Below, piece after piece: positions 1 to 9,373 of a stretch of DNA of 64,000 nucleotides. This DNA is from Methylomonas sp. LW13. Lineage in GTDB: Bacteria; Pseudomonadota; Gammaproteobacteria; Methylococcales; Methylomonadaceae. Below the pieces are notes generated by a model. The model made no database searches. It worked only from the letters and a program-made list of their open reading frames with translations, and was not told the origin of the DNA. Every line of letters begins with the position of its first letter. Positions within the stretch are counted from its first letter, which is position 1. The translations under genes were made by a program, and so were the position numbers. Location of the stretch: positions 4,464,001 to 4,528,000 of the forward strand of contig NZ_CP033381.1 of assembly GCF_016865255.1 (NCBI RefSeq). The letters run 5' to 3'.

Positions 1-105
1 CGGGTCTTAAACTGGCAGGTAACCCGGCTGTCTTAATCTCCAAGACCCGTGGCTTTCCGGCTCCGTCTCGCGGCGGATGTGGCATGTTTGTCGCGGTCCT
101 TACGA
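1..105 (-). promoter_or_regulatory. probable cyclic-di-GMP-I (GEMM) riboswitch
   Basis: Read on the minus strand, this stretch has the layout of the class I cyclic-di-GMP aptamer. A hairpin closed by a GCGA tetraloop (complement of 61-76) is followed by GGAAAGCCACGGGTCTT (complement of 43-59). A short P2 stem follows (GTCTT pairing with AAGAC), and then AGCCGGGTTACC (complement of 19-30), matching the conserved GGGUUACC end of the aptamer. It lies just downstream of the TonB receptor stop and would act on a minus-strand gene beyond the left edge. The 5' half differs from the consensus (no clean GGGCAAACC), so a divergent aptamer is possible. The assignment is by eye, without a covariance model. 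Confidence 0.55.
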
Positions 106-171
106 CATCACTCTAAATCCCTGAGTGAGGTGCTCCTGAAAAACTCCTGTGGCAAATAGTTAACGACGGCA

Positions 172-2742
172 TCAGTACTTGATTGAAAAACTTAGAAACC
201 CGGCGCGGCCGGCTGCCGGCGCTACCCGGCCCTCGAAATAGCCGTAGGGCTGAAAATAATCCTCATCACTGAGATTTTTGACCGTGGCCGCCCATTGGAA
301 ACGCCCGGTTTCGTAAGCCAACGCCGCGTCGAAGCTGTGGTAGCCGGCGGTTTTAAAGCGATTGTTATTGGATAAATAAGCGCCGGCGCGGGCGTACACG
401 CCGAAGCCCAAGCTAAAACCTTGCAACTCATCTTGCTGAAAGCGGTAATGCGCCCAGAGCCGCCCGGCATCTTCCGGAACTTGAGCCAAGCGATTGCCGG
501 CAGCCACCCCGGCTTTGTCGTCCATGAAGCGGGCGTCGGTATGCGCATAGTTTGCCAGCACGCTGAAGCCCTCGACCGGTTGCCAGAGCAAATCCATTTC
601 GATACCGCGCGAGCGTTGCTGCCCTGCGGCGACCGAACGCCGCAGGAAATCGCTGCTGTCGGTGACCGCGACCTGGCTGCGCTCGATTTGGTACAACGCC
701 AGTTGGCCGCTGAATTGATTCGCAAAATTGAATTTCAGACCGGTTTCCAGATGATTCGACAATTCCGGGGCCGGCGTATCGACGAAATTGACAAACGGTT
801 GGCCGCGCATGCCCTCGCTATAAGAAATAAACCAGGAAACCTCGTCGTTTAGGTCGATCACGCCGCCGAGGCGCGGCAACCATTTCAGCGTATCCGTGGT
901 GACATTTACCCCGGTTTGCGCGTTATTAAAATCGATACCCACCTTGCCCAGCCTAAGACCGGACAGCCAATGCAAACGCCGGTACAGCGTGCTTTGCCAC
1001 TGCAGGTAAGCGCCGTAAGTGAGGTTTTCGATGAACTGATTTTCCCGGCCCGGACCGGGTACGGCATAAGGGGAGTCAAATATCGGTGCGCGCAGATCGA
1101 CCGTACCGACGCCGAATCCTAAGGCGCCGAAATCGCCCTCGATAAAGCCGGCATCTTGCAAACGGCTGTAGTCCGCGCCCAACAACAGATTGTTTTCGCT
1201 AGGACCCAACTTGAAATTGCCCTGTAAATTGCCCAATACGCTGCGTTCATGCTGTTGTTGAAACAATTCGGCGTTCACCAGGGCCCAGCGCGATGCCGAC
1301 AGCAAGGGCCGATCCGCGACCAGGCCATCGCTGCCGAACAGGGTCTGAATTTTCTCGTCGAATTTAGCCTGCGCATAGCGCGCCTTCAGGTTTAAGCGCC
1401 AGCTCGCGGTGAGCTGCCGGTCCAGCGTAGCCCATACCGCATCGGCATCTGAATGGCTATCGGGCAGATTGGCCGGCCCCGGGAACAGATCGGGCCGGGT
1501 AGCAAAATCGCCAGCGATGCTGCCGGTGGCGGGCAAGCCCTGGTACTCCGGTTGCTGCCAACGCGACAGTTTGGCTTGGATCGTCAAACGGGTTTGGTCG
1601 TTATCGGTCAGCGTCAGGGCCGGGTTAAGGTTAAAACGCTGCGTTTCGATTATGTCGATGTTATCTCTGGCGTTGGTATATTCGCCCGTCATGCGCAACA
1701 AAATATTGGCGTTTAGCGGTTGATTGACATCGAAAAACGGCTGATAAAAGCTGTGGCTGCCGATTCTAAAACCCGCTTCGCCGAAGACTTTGGCCTGCGG
1801 CAATTTGGCAAGCAGATTCACCACCCCACCCACCGGCGAGCCCGAACCGCCGCTGTAAAGCAAAGCGTTGGAACCCTTCAGCACCTCGATTCTTTCGATA
1901 TTAATAGTGCTTTCCCGGTCACCGGGGTTGTAGTACTGGGTAAAGCCATCCAGCAGTTGTTCGGAACGAAAACCGCGAATTAATGTGCCTTCGATAACCG
2001 GACTATAGAGCGTATTGCGCGCCACTATGCCGCTAACATTGACTAAGGATTCGCTGAGGTTGATCGTTTGCTGGTCGTCTAACAAGGGGCGGTTAAGCGC
2101 GTGCACCGACTGCGGGATTTGCTTGATTGGCGTGTCGGTTCCGGTAGCGCTGGCAATATGCCTGACGGCATAGGTCCGCGCCTCGTCAAGCATCGGCTCG
2201 GTGGCGATTTCCGCACCGGCCTCCGCTGTTTTCGAGCCCACGACAGTCATGGCATCCAAGGTAACAGGGGGCGGCAGGCTAGACACCTCTTTTGCCGCCG
2301 GACTGCGTTCCAAAGTCACCGTGTCGGTATCGATAAAACGGTAGGTAAAACCGCTGCCATGCAGCAAGTGTGTCAACGCCTGCTCTGCCGACATGTCCCC
2401 GCGCAGCTCCGGACTGGCAAGCTCACGCAACATGTCCGCTGAAAAAATCAATTCCAACTCGGCTTGCGCGGCAAATTGAATCAGCGCGTTGTTTAAGGAC
2501 TGGCCGCCGATATTGAAGTGGCGAACCACTTCCGCAGCGACCGCCTGGCTGCTGCTCAATTGTCCGCCGGCCGCCACCAGCCCGATCAACACCCAGGTAT
2601 CGACACCGACGCGGTTGCCTTTCAGCGCATAGCACAGATATACGGCTGGCCGATGCCATACGCCCACTGCCAGCGGGTAGCGAAAATCGTTAATCCGTGC
2701 TTTCAAGATCCGTCCTGTCCGAAAAATAATGTTTCTCAACAT
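172..2742 (-). CDS. TonB-dependent siderophore receptor with signalling (STN) domain
   Basis: Outer-membrane receptor for a ferric siderophore, of the FecA/FpvA transducer type. After a long N-terminal presequence with a hydrophobic stretch near residues 50-60, an STN signalling domain lies at about residues 76-145 (begins FNIGGQSLNNAL). A plug domain from about residue 195 carries the usual LSESLVNVSG and IRGF motifs, and the rest is beta-barrel ending in FSIKY. The STN domain normally contacts a FecR protein in the periplasm, and fecR and fecI lie immediately upstream on the same strand, so this is a self-regulated uptake system. The frame stays open to a GTG at 2772; the ATG at 2742 is preferred. 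The substrate cannot be told from sequence. Confidence 0.9.
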   Translation of the reverse strand: MLRNIIFRTGRILKARINDFRYPLAVGVWHRPAVYLCYALKGNRVGVDTWVLIGLVAAGGQLSSSQAVAAEVVRHFNIGGQSLNNALIQFAAQAELELIFSADMLRELASPELRGDMSAEQALTHLLHGSGFTYRFIDTDTVTLERSPAAKEVSSLPPPVTLDAMTVVGSKTAEAGAEIATEPMLDEARTYAVRHIASATGTDTPIKQIPQSVHALNRPLLDDQQTINLSESLVNVSGIVARNTLYSPVIEGTLIRGFRSEQLLDGFTQYYNPGDRESTINIERIEVLKGSNALLYSGGSGSPVGGVVNLLAKLPQAKVFGEAGFRIGSHSFYQPFFDVNQPLNANILLRMTGEYTNARDNIDIIETQRFNLNPALTLTDNDQTRLTIQAKLSRWQQPEYQGLPATGSIAGDFATRPDLFPGPANLPDSHSDADAVWATLDRQLTASWRLNLKARYAQAKFDEKIQTLFGSDGLVADRPLLSASRWALVNAELFQQQHERSVLGNLQGNFKLGPSENNLLLGADYSRLQDAGFIEGDFGALGFGVGTVDLRAPIFDSPYAVPGPGRENQFIENLTYGAYLQWQSTLYRRLHWLSGLRLGKVGIDFNNAQTGVNVTTDTLKWLPRLGGVIDLNDEVSWFISYSEGMRGQPFVNFVDTPAPELSNHLETGLKFNFANQFSGQLALYQIERSQVAVTDSSDFLRRSVAAGQQRSRGIEMDLLWQPVEGFSVLANYAHTDARFMDDKAGVAAGNRLAQVPEDAGRLWAHYRFQQDELQGFSLGFGVYARAGAYLSNNNRFKTAGYHSFDAALAYETGRFQWAATVKNLSDEDYFQPYGYFEGRVAPAAGRAGFLSFSIKY

Positions 2743-3007
2743 AGAAGTCGTTTCAGCACAAAAATCGATCACAAAAATTTCCTGATTGGCAAAAATTCGT
2801 CGCTATTCCGACAAAACCGCGTTGAAAAAATCGCAGCGCTGCGCGACTGAGGGAGTTTTCGGCGGAAGGACGACTTTTGCTTGAATGCGGGTAATGAGGG
2901 ACAGCAGTTGAAGGCTTGAGCCGGTGGGCTGGATTTTTCGACCCATATGCGCCAAACCGTTTTGGACATGCGCGCGCTGCCCGGAGTGGCTTACAGCACC
3001 CAAAAAA

Positions 3008-4171
3008 TCAGCGATGCAGTAACACCCAGGGACCGATACGGGTTTCTTGCAACGCCAGCGCTTTACGCACCGAGGACAGCGCCTCATCTGGCGCATCCAG
3101 AGAAAACACCCCGGTTACCCGCAGATTTTTAAGTGCGGCATCCGCCAGAAATATCCGTCCCAATCGATAGCGCTCCAACTCGCTGATCAAGTCAGCTAAA
3201 GGTCTATCGTTGATCACTAGGCGATGCTGCCGCCAAGCGGACTGTTCCGCGCCCACGGCCCGCGGATGCGGCAGCGGCAGTCCGGGTTGATAGACCAAGC
3301 CCTGCCCCTGGGCGACGGTAACGTCACTGTCCTGATCCGCCGTACTGACCGCTACGGCATGCTCCTGGACGCTCACCTCGGTAGGCCCGGTCGCGGTTTT
3401 ATACACCTCAAACACCGTGCCCAAGGCGCGGACCGTCAAATCGTCGGCCACTACGTCGAAAGGCCGCCGGCTATCCTTTGCCACCGTAAATTGCACCTGG
3501 CCGTGGTGCAAGACGATACGTCTGGCCGCGGCGGTGAACGCTACCGAAACCGCGCTATTGGTGTTCAGCAGCAAACGGCTGCCGTCGCTGAGTTGAATCT
3601 CGCGAATTTCACCGGTTTGCGTGCGGTAGTCGCTAAAATAATCGCTAAATAAGCGCGCTTGTTGCGGCATGATCAGACTAATCGCCAACAGCCACATCGC
3701 CGCGACGGCCAGCCCGACCGCAAACCAGGGCCGGCGCGGCCTGGCCAACGGCCGGCGGCTGACTGGTTTATCGGCCTGGCTCTTGAATAACGTTCGCCCT
3801 GAGCCTGTCGGAGGGGTCACCAGCCTGGGCTTCGACGAGCTCGGCTGACACGTAATCCTTCTGATAGATAGGGCCGGGTCAATAATCTGGCCAGCGGCAC
3901 GATTTTGTTCCGCCACCGCATGTCGAGACGCGGGTTGCAGCGATTCGCTCGCACTGGACAAACTGCCTGCCAGCACCATATCGCTGAACAAAGCCTCAGC
4001 CTCGGTAAATGCCTCGGCATGCAATGGGTCGCGGCTCAACCAATCGGCGAAGGCTTCTAGTTCCGCATCGCTCAATCTGTCGTCGCGCAGACAAACCAAC
4101 CAGGCGATGGCCTGATCTTGCAGACTGGTGTGAGCGGATTTGTCGGACGGCGCTGGCATGCAATCTCCCAT
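3008..4171 (-). CDS. fecR: FecR-family anti-sigma/sigma regulator
   Basis: Inner-membrane regulator that relays the ligand-bound state of the TonB receptor to the ECF sigma factor. Residues 15-70 form the cytoplasmic DUF4880 domain (AIAWLVCLRDDRLSDAELEAF). One membrane segment lies at about 149-168, and a periplasmic FecR domain at about 183-285 contains DGSRLLLNTNSAVSV and LGTVFEVY. The C-terminal 70 residues resemble an STN-like fold. The linker between the cytoplasmic domain and the membrane is long and contains residues encoded by a palindromic repeat (3791-3850). The gene follows fecI after a 125-base gap, unusual because fecI and fecR often overlap. The receptor gene lies 265 bases downstream. 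Confidence 0.9.
   Translation of the reverse strand: MGDCMPAPSDKSAHTSLQDQAIAWLVCLRDDRLSDAELEAFADWLSRDPLHAEAFTEAEALFSDMVLAGSLSSASESLQPASRHAVAEQNRAAGQIIDPALSIRRITCQPSSSKPRLVTPPTGSGRTLFKSQADKPVSRRPLARPRRPWFAVGLAVAAMWLLAISLIMPQQARLFSDYFSDYRTQTGEIREIQLSDGSRLLLNTNSAVSVAFTAAARRIVLHHGQVQFTVAKDSRRPFDVVADDLTVRALGTVFEVYKTATGPTEVSVQEHAVAVSTADQDSDVTVAQGQGLVYQPGLPLPHPRAVGAEQSAWRQHRLVINDRPLADLISELERYRLGRIFLADAALKNLRVTGVFSLDAPDEALSSVRKALALQETRIGPWVLLHR
3791..3850. repeat. REP-like palindrome inside fecR
   Basis: Two arms, CGCCCTGAGCCTGTCGGAGG (3795-3814) and CTTCGACGAGCTCGGCTGAC (3830-3849), form an imperfect inverted repeat. Its core, GCCCTGAGC-CTGTCG against CTTCGAC-GAGCTC, is typical of a widespread proteobacterial intergenic palindrome. 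Here it lies within the coding frame of fecR, in the low-complexity linker before the membrane segment, and keeps the frame open. Confidence 0.6.
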
Positions 4172-4296
4172 TATGCAAGGCTGTTATTGATAAAGACGTG
4201 CGAGGCGCGAAAGCGATCATACCAAGCAGGGCAAGCGGTGGCAGTCAACGGCATCGGGATGAAGTGGGTTGTGGAAAAATAATGCGGGCTTTTTGC

Positions 4297-4815
4297 TTAA
4301 TCGGCCAGTTGCCGGGCGCAATGCGCCATGGCTTGGGCCAGCAGCTTATTGACTTGGGACTTAGAAACCCCTAAACGTTCGGCGATTTGGGTATAGGTCA
4401 GGCCATCGACCCCATGCAGTAAAAACACAGTGCGGCAGGCTTGCGGCAACTCGCCCAGCGCATGCTGCAACGCGGCCAGACGTTGTTGACCTATCAACAC
4501 CTGTTCCGGCGGCGCGGCGTTACCGGGAAGAGTGTCAACCAGCGCATCAATATCTTCGTCGGCACCGTAACGGTCCCTGACCATGGTTTTGCGCTGATGA
4601 TCGATGGTCAGATTAATCGCAATCCGAAACGCCATGGCCCGCGCATTATCCGGCGGCGTTTTCTCGGCTATTTGCCGCAGTCCCAGGTAGGTGTCATGGG
4701 TTAATTCGGCGGCAATGTCCGGGCATTTCAAGCGCCCGGTTAAAAAGCGCAATAACTCATCGGCCAAGGACTCGGTCCAGAACGCGGAAATATCGGTCAT
4801 TGGCTGTGCACTCAT
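4297..4815 (-). CDS. fecI: ECF sigma factor, FecI type
   Basis: Extracytoplasmic-function sigma-70 family factor, predicted to drive the TonB receptor downstream when released or activated by FecR. The sigma-2 region includes LTHDTYLGLRQIAEKTPPDN and IAINLTIDHQRK. The sigma-4 helix-turn-helix is LTYTQIAERLGVSKSQVNKL near the C-terminus. The frame is open to a TTG at 4842; the ATG at 4815 (or 4800) is more likely. Neither has a strong ribosome binding site. At about 172 residues it has the normal FecI size. Confidence 0.88.
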   Translation of the reverse strand: MSAQPMTDISAFWTESLADELLRFLTGRLKCPDIAAELTHDTYLGLRQIAEKTPPDNARAMAFRIAINLTIDHQRKTMVRDRYGADEDIDALVDTLPGNAAPPEQVLIGQQRLAALQHALGELPQACRTVFLLHGVDGLTYTQIAERLGVSKSQVNKLLAQAMAHCARQLAD

Positions 4816-5147
4816 GCGTATCGGAAATATCCAAAGCTTCAATCAAAAACAGCAGCCGGCCGGCACCCCGCCAAAGCCTTACCGCATAGCTGCGTCAGAG
4901 CGTGTGCAATTATCGAACCAAAGGCGAATATTGCCGGCAAGCCCCGCCCGGCGTCCTGCCCTGCTTTGCTCCTTAGTGGCGGGCCGCCCGCGAATGCGGC
5001 AAATAACCTGCGGCATAACCGGCAGATAACATAGTTTTATCGAGAATCGCCGCCAGACTCAGCGACTTTGATTTTTAGCGCGCGCCAAGACTGTATAATC
5101 CCGGCAATCCCACATATTTATTCACTCAGCTTAACCATCCCCCAGTC
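4816..5147. other. intergenic region between divergent fecI and GH17 genes
   Basis: This stretch without genes must hold the promoters of the iron-signalling genes (leftward) and the GH17 gene (rightward). A good minus-10 box, TATAAT at 5094-5099, lies about 50 bases before the GH17 start; no well-spaced minus-35 box was found. No clear Fur box was seen. Confidence 0.5.
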
Positions 5148-6848
5148 ATGCGCACCACCCATCTGTTTTTCTGCCTCATTTTCATCCTTGCCGTTCACGG
5201 CGCTATCGCCTGGAGCCTGAATCGCCCCCAGGACGCCGGTGTCGATGTGCCTTCGGGTAAATTGCGCAGTTTGTCGTTCGCCCCTTATCGCGAGGGATTC
5301 AGTCCGATCGAAGAAAAGTTTCCATTGCCCGAACATATCGACGCCGACCTGGGTTTGATTGCCGATAAAACCCATACCATCCGCACTTACTCCATCCTCG
5401 GCGGCATGCAGCCGACGCCCGAATTTGCGCGCAAACACGGGGTGGAAATGATCCAAGGCGGCTGGCTGGGCGATGGGCATGCCAGCAATAAAAAGGAAAT
5501 CGCCGCGCTGATCGAAGCGGTCAACGCCCATCCGGACGTGATCAAACGGGTGCTGGTCGGTAACGAAGTGCTGCTGCGTAAAGACATGGATGTAGACACG
5601 CTGATCGGCTATATCCGCCAGGTTAAACAGGCGGTGAAACAGCCGGTGTCGTATGCCGATGTCTGGTCTATCTACTTGAAATATCCGCAACTGATGCAGG
5701 AAGTCGACTTTATTACCGTACACATTCTGCCCTATTGGGAAGACGAGCCGGTGGCGATTGAGGAGGCGGCCGGACATGTGGAGAAGATCGTCCAACAAAT
5801 CGAAGCCAAAGCCCACAGCATGGGCCTGAGCAAGCCGATTCTAATCGGCGAATCCGGCTGGCCGGCCGCTGGCCGCCAGCGCGGCCGAGCGGTGCCCAGC
5901 GTGGTCAACGAAACCCGCTTCATACGCAGCCTGATTGACGTAGTAAACCGGCACGGTTTGGATTACAACATCGTCGAAGCCTTCAACCAGCCCTGGAAAA
6001 GCCATAACGAAGGCGTGGTCGGCGCCAACTGGGGCTTGCTGACTATCGACCGCGAACCAGTGTTTCCGCTGACCGGCCCGGTTTACGAAAATCCGGACTG
6101 GCTAGGGCATTTTGCCTGGGCGACGGGTTTGTGGCTGGTAATGGTTGCGGCCTACTTTAAAAAATTGGCCCATTTGCCTTGGCCGCGCCAGATTGTGTTT
6201 TTGACGCTGACCCAAGTATTTAGCGTTTGTCTGGTCACGCTGGCAAGTTTTGCGTGGTTTACCAGCTATAGCCTCTGGCAACAGGCTTACACCCTCTTGA
6301 TTATCGCCGCCAACGGCGTGTTGAGCGCTTTGCTGCTGCAACGCAGTTATGCGATTTTAGCCGAGCAATCCGTAGCGCCGACCCTGGCCCATCGTTTGAG
6401 AAATACCTATCTATTTTTCGGGATTTTAGCGCTGTACAAAACTTACAGCCTGGCGTTCAACGGTCGGTATCTAAGCTTTCCCGTCGAACAATTCGCGATT
6501 CCGGCCCTCGGCGTCTGCGGTTTGATCGTGTGCCTATGCCTGGCCCAGCGGCGCTTTTACCGGCAGATGCTGCGCTTTGACAGCCTATCCGGCGGGGATT
6601 CGCAAACGCCACGCGACCGCTTGCTGGCCTATTTTTTAAGCGCCGGCACCTTGGCGGTAGTGATCGGCGAGACCCACGAGTTTATGGCGGCCTACGATTT
6701 CATCCAAGCGCATCCCGGCTTTAGTGACGGTTTGCCGGTGGCGCTGGGGTATACGTTTTACAATCAGCAGCTCGTCGCGTGGTTGCTGTGTATACTGGTG
6801 CTGTCGATCCCGTTCTGGCCTCTCCGCTCAGGCAAAGCCAAGATTTAA
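5148..6848 (+). CDS. membrane-anchored glycoside hydrolase family 17 protein
   Basis: Predicted beta-1,3-glucan hydrolase or transglycosylase. An N-terminal membrane or signal segment (residues 5-22) precedes a GH17 barrel at about residues 40-320. The acid/base Glu140 lies in VGNEVL and the nucleophile Glu235 in GESGWP, both in the expected GH17 contexts. The C-terminal 230 residues form several membrane helices. GH17 domains of this kind in proteobacteria are known as the glucosyltransferase-modifying parts of NdvB-like cyclic glucan systems. No glucan synthase lies next to it here. A transglutaminase-like gene follows 99 bases downstream. Confidence 0.82.
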   Translation: MRTTHLFFCLIFILAVHGAIAWSLNRPQDAGVDVPSGKLRSLSFAPYREGFSPIEEKFPLPEHIDADLGLIADKTHTIRTYSILGGMQPTPEFARKHGVEMIQGGWLGDGHASNKKEIAALIEAVNAHPDVIKRVLVGNEVLLRKDMDVDTLIGYIRQVKQAVKQPVSYADVWSIYLKYPQLMQEVDFITVHILPYWEDEPVAIEEAAGHVEKIVQQIEAKAHSMGLSKPILIGESGWPAAGRQRGRAVPSVVNETRFIRSLIDVVNRHGLDYNIVEAFNQPWKSHNEGVVGANWGLLTIDREPVFPLTGPVYENPDWLGHFAWATGLWLVMVAAYFKKLAHLPWPRQIVFLTLTQVFSVCLVTLASFAWFTSYSLWQQAYTLLIIAANGVLSALLLQRSYAILAEQSVAPTLAHRLRNTYLFFGILALYKTYSLAFNGRYLSFPVEQFAIPALGVCGLIVCLCLAQRRFYRQMLRFDSLSGGDSQTPRDRLLAYFLSAGTLAVVIGETHEFMAAYDFIQAHPGFSDGLPVALGYTFYNQQLVAWLLCILVLSIPFWPLRSGKAKI

Positions 6849-6947
6849 CCCGCAAGACCAAGTGGCTTAAGCGGTTGGTATCGGCATCTAACGGGCTGCG
6901 CTTGCCATCAACGCTGATTTTTCGATAATCAACACCAGGACCCTCAT

Positions 6948-7745
6948 ATGTGGCTGCGCACGAGTTGCGAAATAACCTTCGATGTCAGCATCGACACCCC
7001 TTTTATTTTGATGCTGCGGCCGCGTAGCGGCGCAAATCAATGGGTGGCGCGGGAGTCGTATACCTTGACACCGACGGTGCCGGTCTTCGAATTTACCGAC
7101 TACTACGGCAATCTCTGCCAGCGCCTGATTGCCCCACCCGGCGAGTTTGCCGTGCGCACCAGCGCCGATATTCACACCCATGAGCACATCGACGTCTGCC
7201 CCGGCGCACCGTTCACCGAAGTGCAACATTTGCCGGATAGTGTGCTGACCTATTTGACACCCACCCGCTATTGCGAATCCGACCGGTTTATCGACCTGGC
7301 CCAGGACATCGTCGCCGACGCCATCCCGGGCTATGACCAAGTCGCCACCGTGCACCGCTGGCTGCGCGAGAATATCCGCTTCAATCCGGATTCGCCGCAT
7401 TTCCAGCTCTCGGCGGTTGAAACCAATCTGGCCGGCGAAGGCGTCTGCCGCGAACTGGCGCATTTGGGCATCGCCCTGTGCCGGGCTTTATGCATTCCGG
7501 CGCGAATGGTGGTCGGTTATTTATACGGTTTGCAGCCCATGGATTTTCACGCCTGGTTCGAGGCTTATGTGGATGGGCGCTGGTACACCTTCGATCCCAC
7601 TCAAGCCGAGCCTTGCGGCGGCCGGATCATCGTCGCTTACGGCCACGATGCTGCGGATGTGGCCATTTTTACCCAATTCGGCCCGGCGCTGTATCCGAGC
7701 CATATGGCCGCCAATGTCGAACGCCTGCCCGGTCCTCCCGATTAA
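6948..7745 (+). CDS. transglutaminase-like cysteine peptidase family protein
   Basis: Cytoplasmic protein (no signal peptide) with a bacterial transglutaminase-like N-terminal region (residues 1-90) and a transglutaminase core. The catalytic triad is visible: Cys167 in [12 protein letters not shown], His201 in [10 protein letters not shown] and Asp216 in TFDPTQ. Such proteins are usually proteases or amide hydrolases rather than true cross-linkers. The substrate is not known. The gene stands between the GH17 gene and the CBS-domain membrane protein, all on the plus strand, with gaps of about 90 bases. Confidence 0.85.
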   Translation: MWLRTSCEITFDVSIDTPFILMLRPRSGANQWVARESYTLTPTVPVFEFTDYYGNLCQRLIAPPGEFAVRTSADIHTHEHIDVCPGAPFTEVQHLPDSVLTYLTPTRYCESDRFIDLAQDIVADAIPGYDQVATVHRWLRENIRFNPDSPHFQLSAVETNLAGEGVCRELAHLGIALCRALCIPARMVVGYLYGLQPMDFHAWFEAYVDGRWYTFDPTQAEPCGGRIIVAYGHDAADVAIFTQFGPALYPSHMAANVERLPGPPD

Positions 7746-7834
7746 GCGCGATCTGAGCTGAGCAGCATCACGTAACAAGCAAAGACCCGGATTACCGGTA
7801 TAATGCTGTTTCCGCTGTAATCAATGCTTTATCT

Positions 7835-9145
7835 ATGAGTAATCTTGTCCTGGTCGCCTGCGCCTTGCTGCTGGTATGTCTCAACGGCTTCTTTGTCGCA
7901 GTCGAGTTCAGTTTGGTTAAATTGCGACAAACCCGGATTAAAGCCATTGAACAAACCGAAGGTTGGCGCGGCAGGATACTCGCCAAAGTACACAGACAAC
8001 TCGATGCCTACTTATCCGCTTGCCAGCTCGGCATTACCCTCGCCTCCCTGGGTTTGGGCTGGATCGGCGAACCGGCTTTTGCCGACCTGTTAGTTCCGCT
8101 GTTTGCCAAAGCCGAAATCACCTCTCCGGAAATTATCCACAACATCTCGTTTGGCTTTGCGTTTTGCACCATCTCCTTTCTGCATATCGTGGTGGGCGAA
8201 CAAGCGCCCAAATCGCTGGCGATCCGTAATCCGGAAGGCATAGGTTTATGGAGCGCCGGACCGCTGTATGCGATGTATTGGTTGATGTATCCGGCGATTT
8301 GGTTGTTGAACGGCAGCGCCAATCTGGTGTTGCGCATAGCTGGCCTGAGCAACAGCCACAACCAAGACAGCCATTATTCCAACGAGGAATTGAAACTGAT
8401 TTTGCGCTCCAGCCGGGCTGGTGAAAACCTGACCAGCGACGAATGCAATGTACTGGCCAAGGCCCTGGATTTCGGCAAGTTGGAAGTATCCGATTTAATG
8501 CGGCCTATCCACGAAATCACCGCGCTGTACCAAGGGCAATCTCAACAACAAATGCTGGATACGGTGTATAAAAGCTGCTTCAGCCGCTACCCGTATTTCG
8601 ATGGCAACGGCATCGACGTGTTGGGTGTCATCCACTTGAAGGACTTATTCCTGGCGCAACAAAACGGCCAGCAAATCGACGATTTGGAACCCTATTTACG
8701 GCCGATTCAACATATCTCCGCGCATATGCCGGCACTGGAGTTATTCCGGCGCTTTACCCAAGGCTCACCGCACTTTGCCGTCATCGGTCAGAAAGGCCAC
8801 AAGCCGCACGGCTTCATCACCTTGGACAATTTGCTGTCGGCCATGGTCGGCGAAATCCGCGACGAATTCCGAAAAACCGAAAGCGACTGGACCCGTCAAG
8901 ATGATGGCAGCTTGCTGGGTAAAGGCAGCTTGCCGATTTTCTCGCTGGAACGGATTCTGGGTATTGATGTGGAAAACGAAGAACTGGATCTGGACGATGT
9001 CGACTCGGTGGGCGGCATGATTCTGGCGCAATTGCGCGACATCCCCGAAGCCGGCGAGCGCATCGCTTTCAACGATTTTGAAATCGTCGTCAAGGAAATG
9101 AACGGCCCACGCATCGAGTGGGTACAGGTGTATCCGAAGCAATAA
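7835..9145 (+). CDS. CNNM/HlyC-CorC family membrane protein with CBS domains
   Basis: Inner-membrane protein of the hemolysin-C/CorC group, thought to take part in magnesium or cobalt export or homeostasis. It has a DUF21 transmembrane domain at about residues 1-180 (four hydrophobic segments, with the typical SCQLGITLASLGLGWIGEPA region near 65), two CBS motifs at about 205-330 (LMRPIHEITALY; GVIHLKDLF) and a CorC/HlyC C-terminal domain at about 345-435. The length of 436 residues is normal. A TATAAT box at 7799-7804 lies about 30 bases before the start. Confidence 0.88.
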   Translation: MSNLVLVACALLLVCLNGFFVAVEFSLVKLRQTRIKAIEQTEGWRGRILAKVHRQLDAYLSACQLGITLASLGLGWIGEPAFADLLVPLFAKAEITSPEIIHNISFGFAFCTISFLHIVVGEQAPKSLAIRNPEGIGLWSAGPLYAMYWLMYPAIWLLNGSANLVLRIAGLSNSHNQDSHYSNEELKLILRSSRAGENLTSDECNVLAKALDFGKLEVSDLMRPIHEITALYQGQSQQQMLDTVYKSCFSRYPYFDGNGIDVLGVIHLKDLFLAQQNGQQIDDLEPYLRPIQHISAHMPALELFRRFTQGSPHFAVIGQKGHKPHGFITLDNLLSAMVGEIRDEFRKTESDWTRQDDGSLLGKGSLPIFSLERILGIDVENEELDLDDVDSVGGMILAQLRDIPEAGERIAFNDFEIVVKEMNGPRIEWVQVYPKQ

Positions 9146-9194
9146 TGTAAAAAGATCACAGTGTAGCTAGCGACTCAGCCACCCCTTGTAGCCG

Positions 9195-9214
9195 CGATTA
9201 GCGAAGCGTAATCG
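9195..9214. repeat. short palindromic hairpin (REP-like)
   Basis: CGATTA at 9195-9200 and TAATCG at 9209-9214 flank GCGAAGCG, itself partly self-complementary. The motif resembles dispersed genomic palindromes in which a GATTA-GCGAAGC core recurs. It lies in the gap after the CBS membrane protein. There is no T-run, so it is not a classical terminator. Confidence 0.45.
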
Positions 9215-9373
9215 AGGGAATGATCAGTTGTAGTTGTATTGCTACGCCCTTGGATTCTCCCCCTCTAAACTAATCAAAACTGAAAACTTGGTGAAACAAT
9301 CCTAGACGCCGATTTCCCTAAGATTCAAGCCTGTATGCTACCTCTCAATTTGATTCTAATAGGAGCTTAGCTG

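Noticed and set aside
5118..5816. 232-codon minus-strand frame opposite the GH17 gene
   Set aside because: Lies over the catalytic domain of GH17, with no recognisable protein features.
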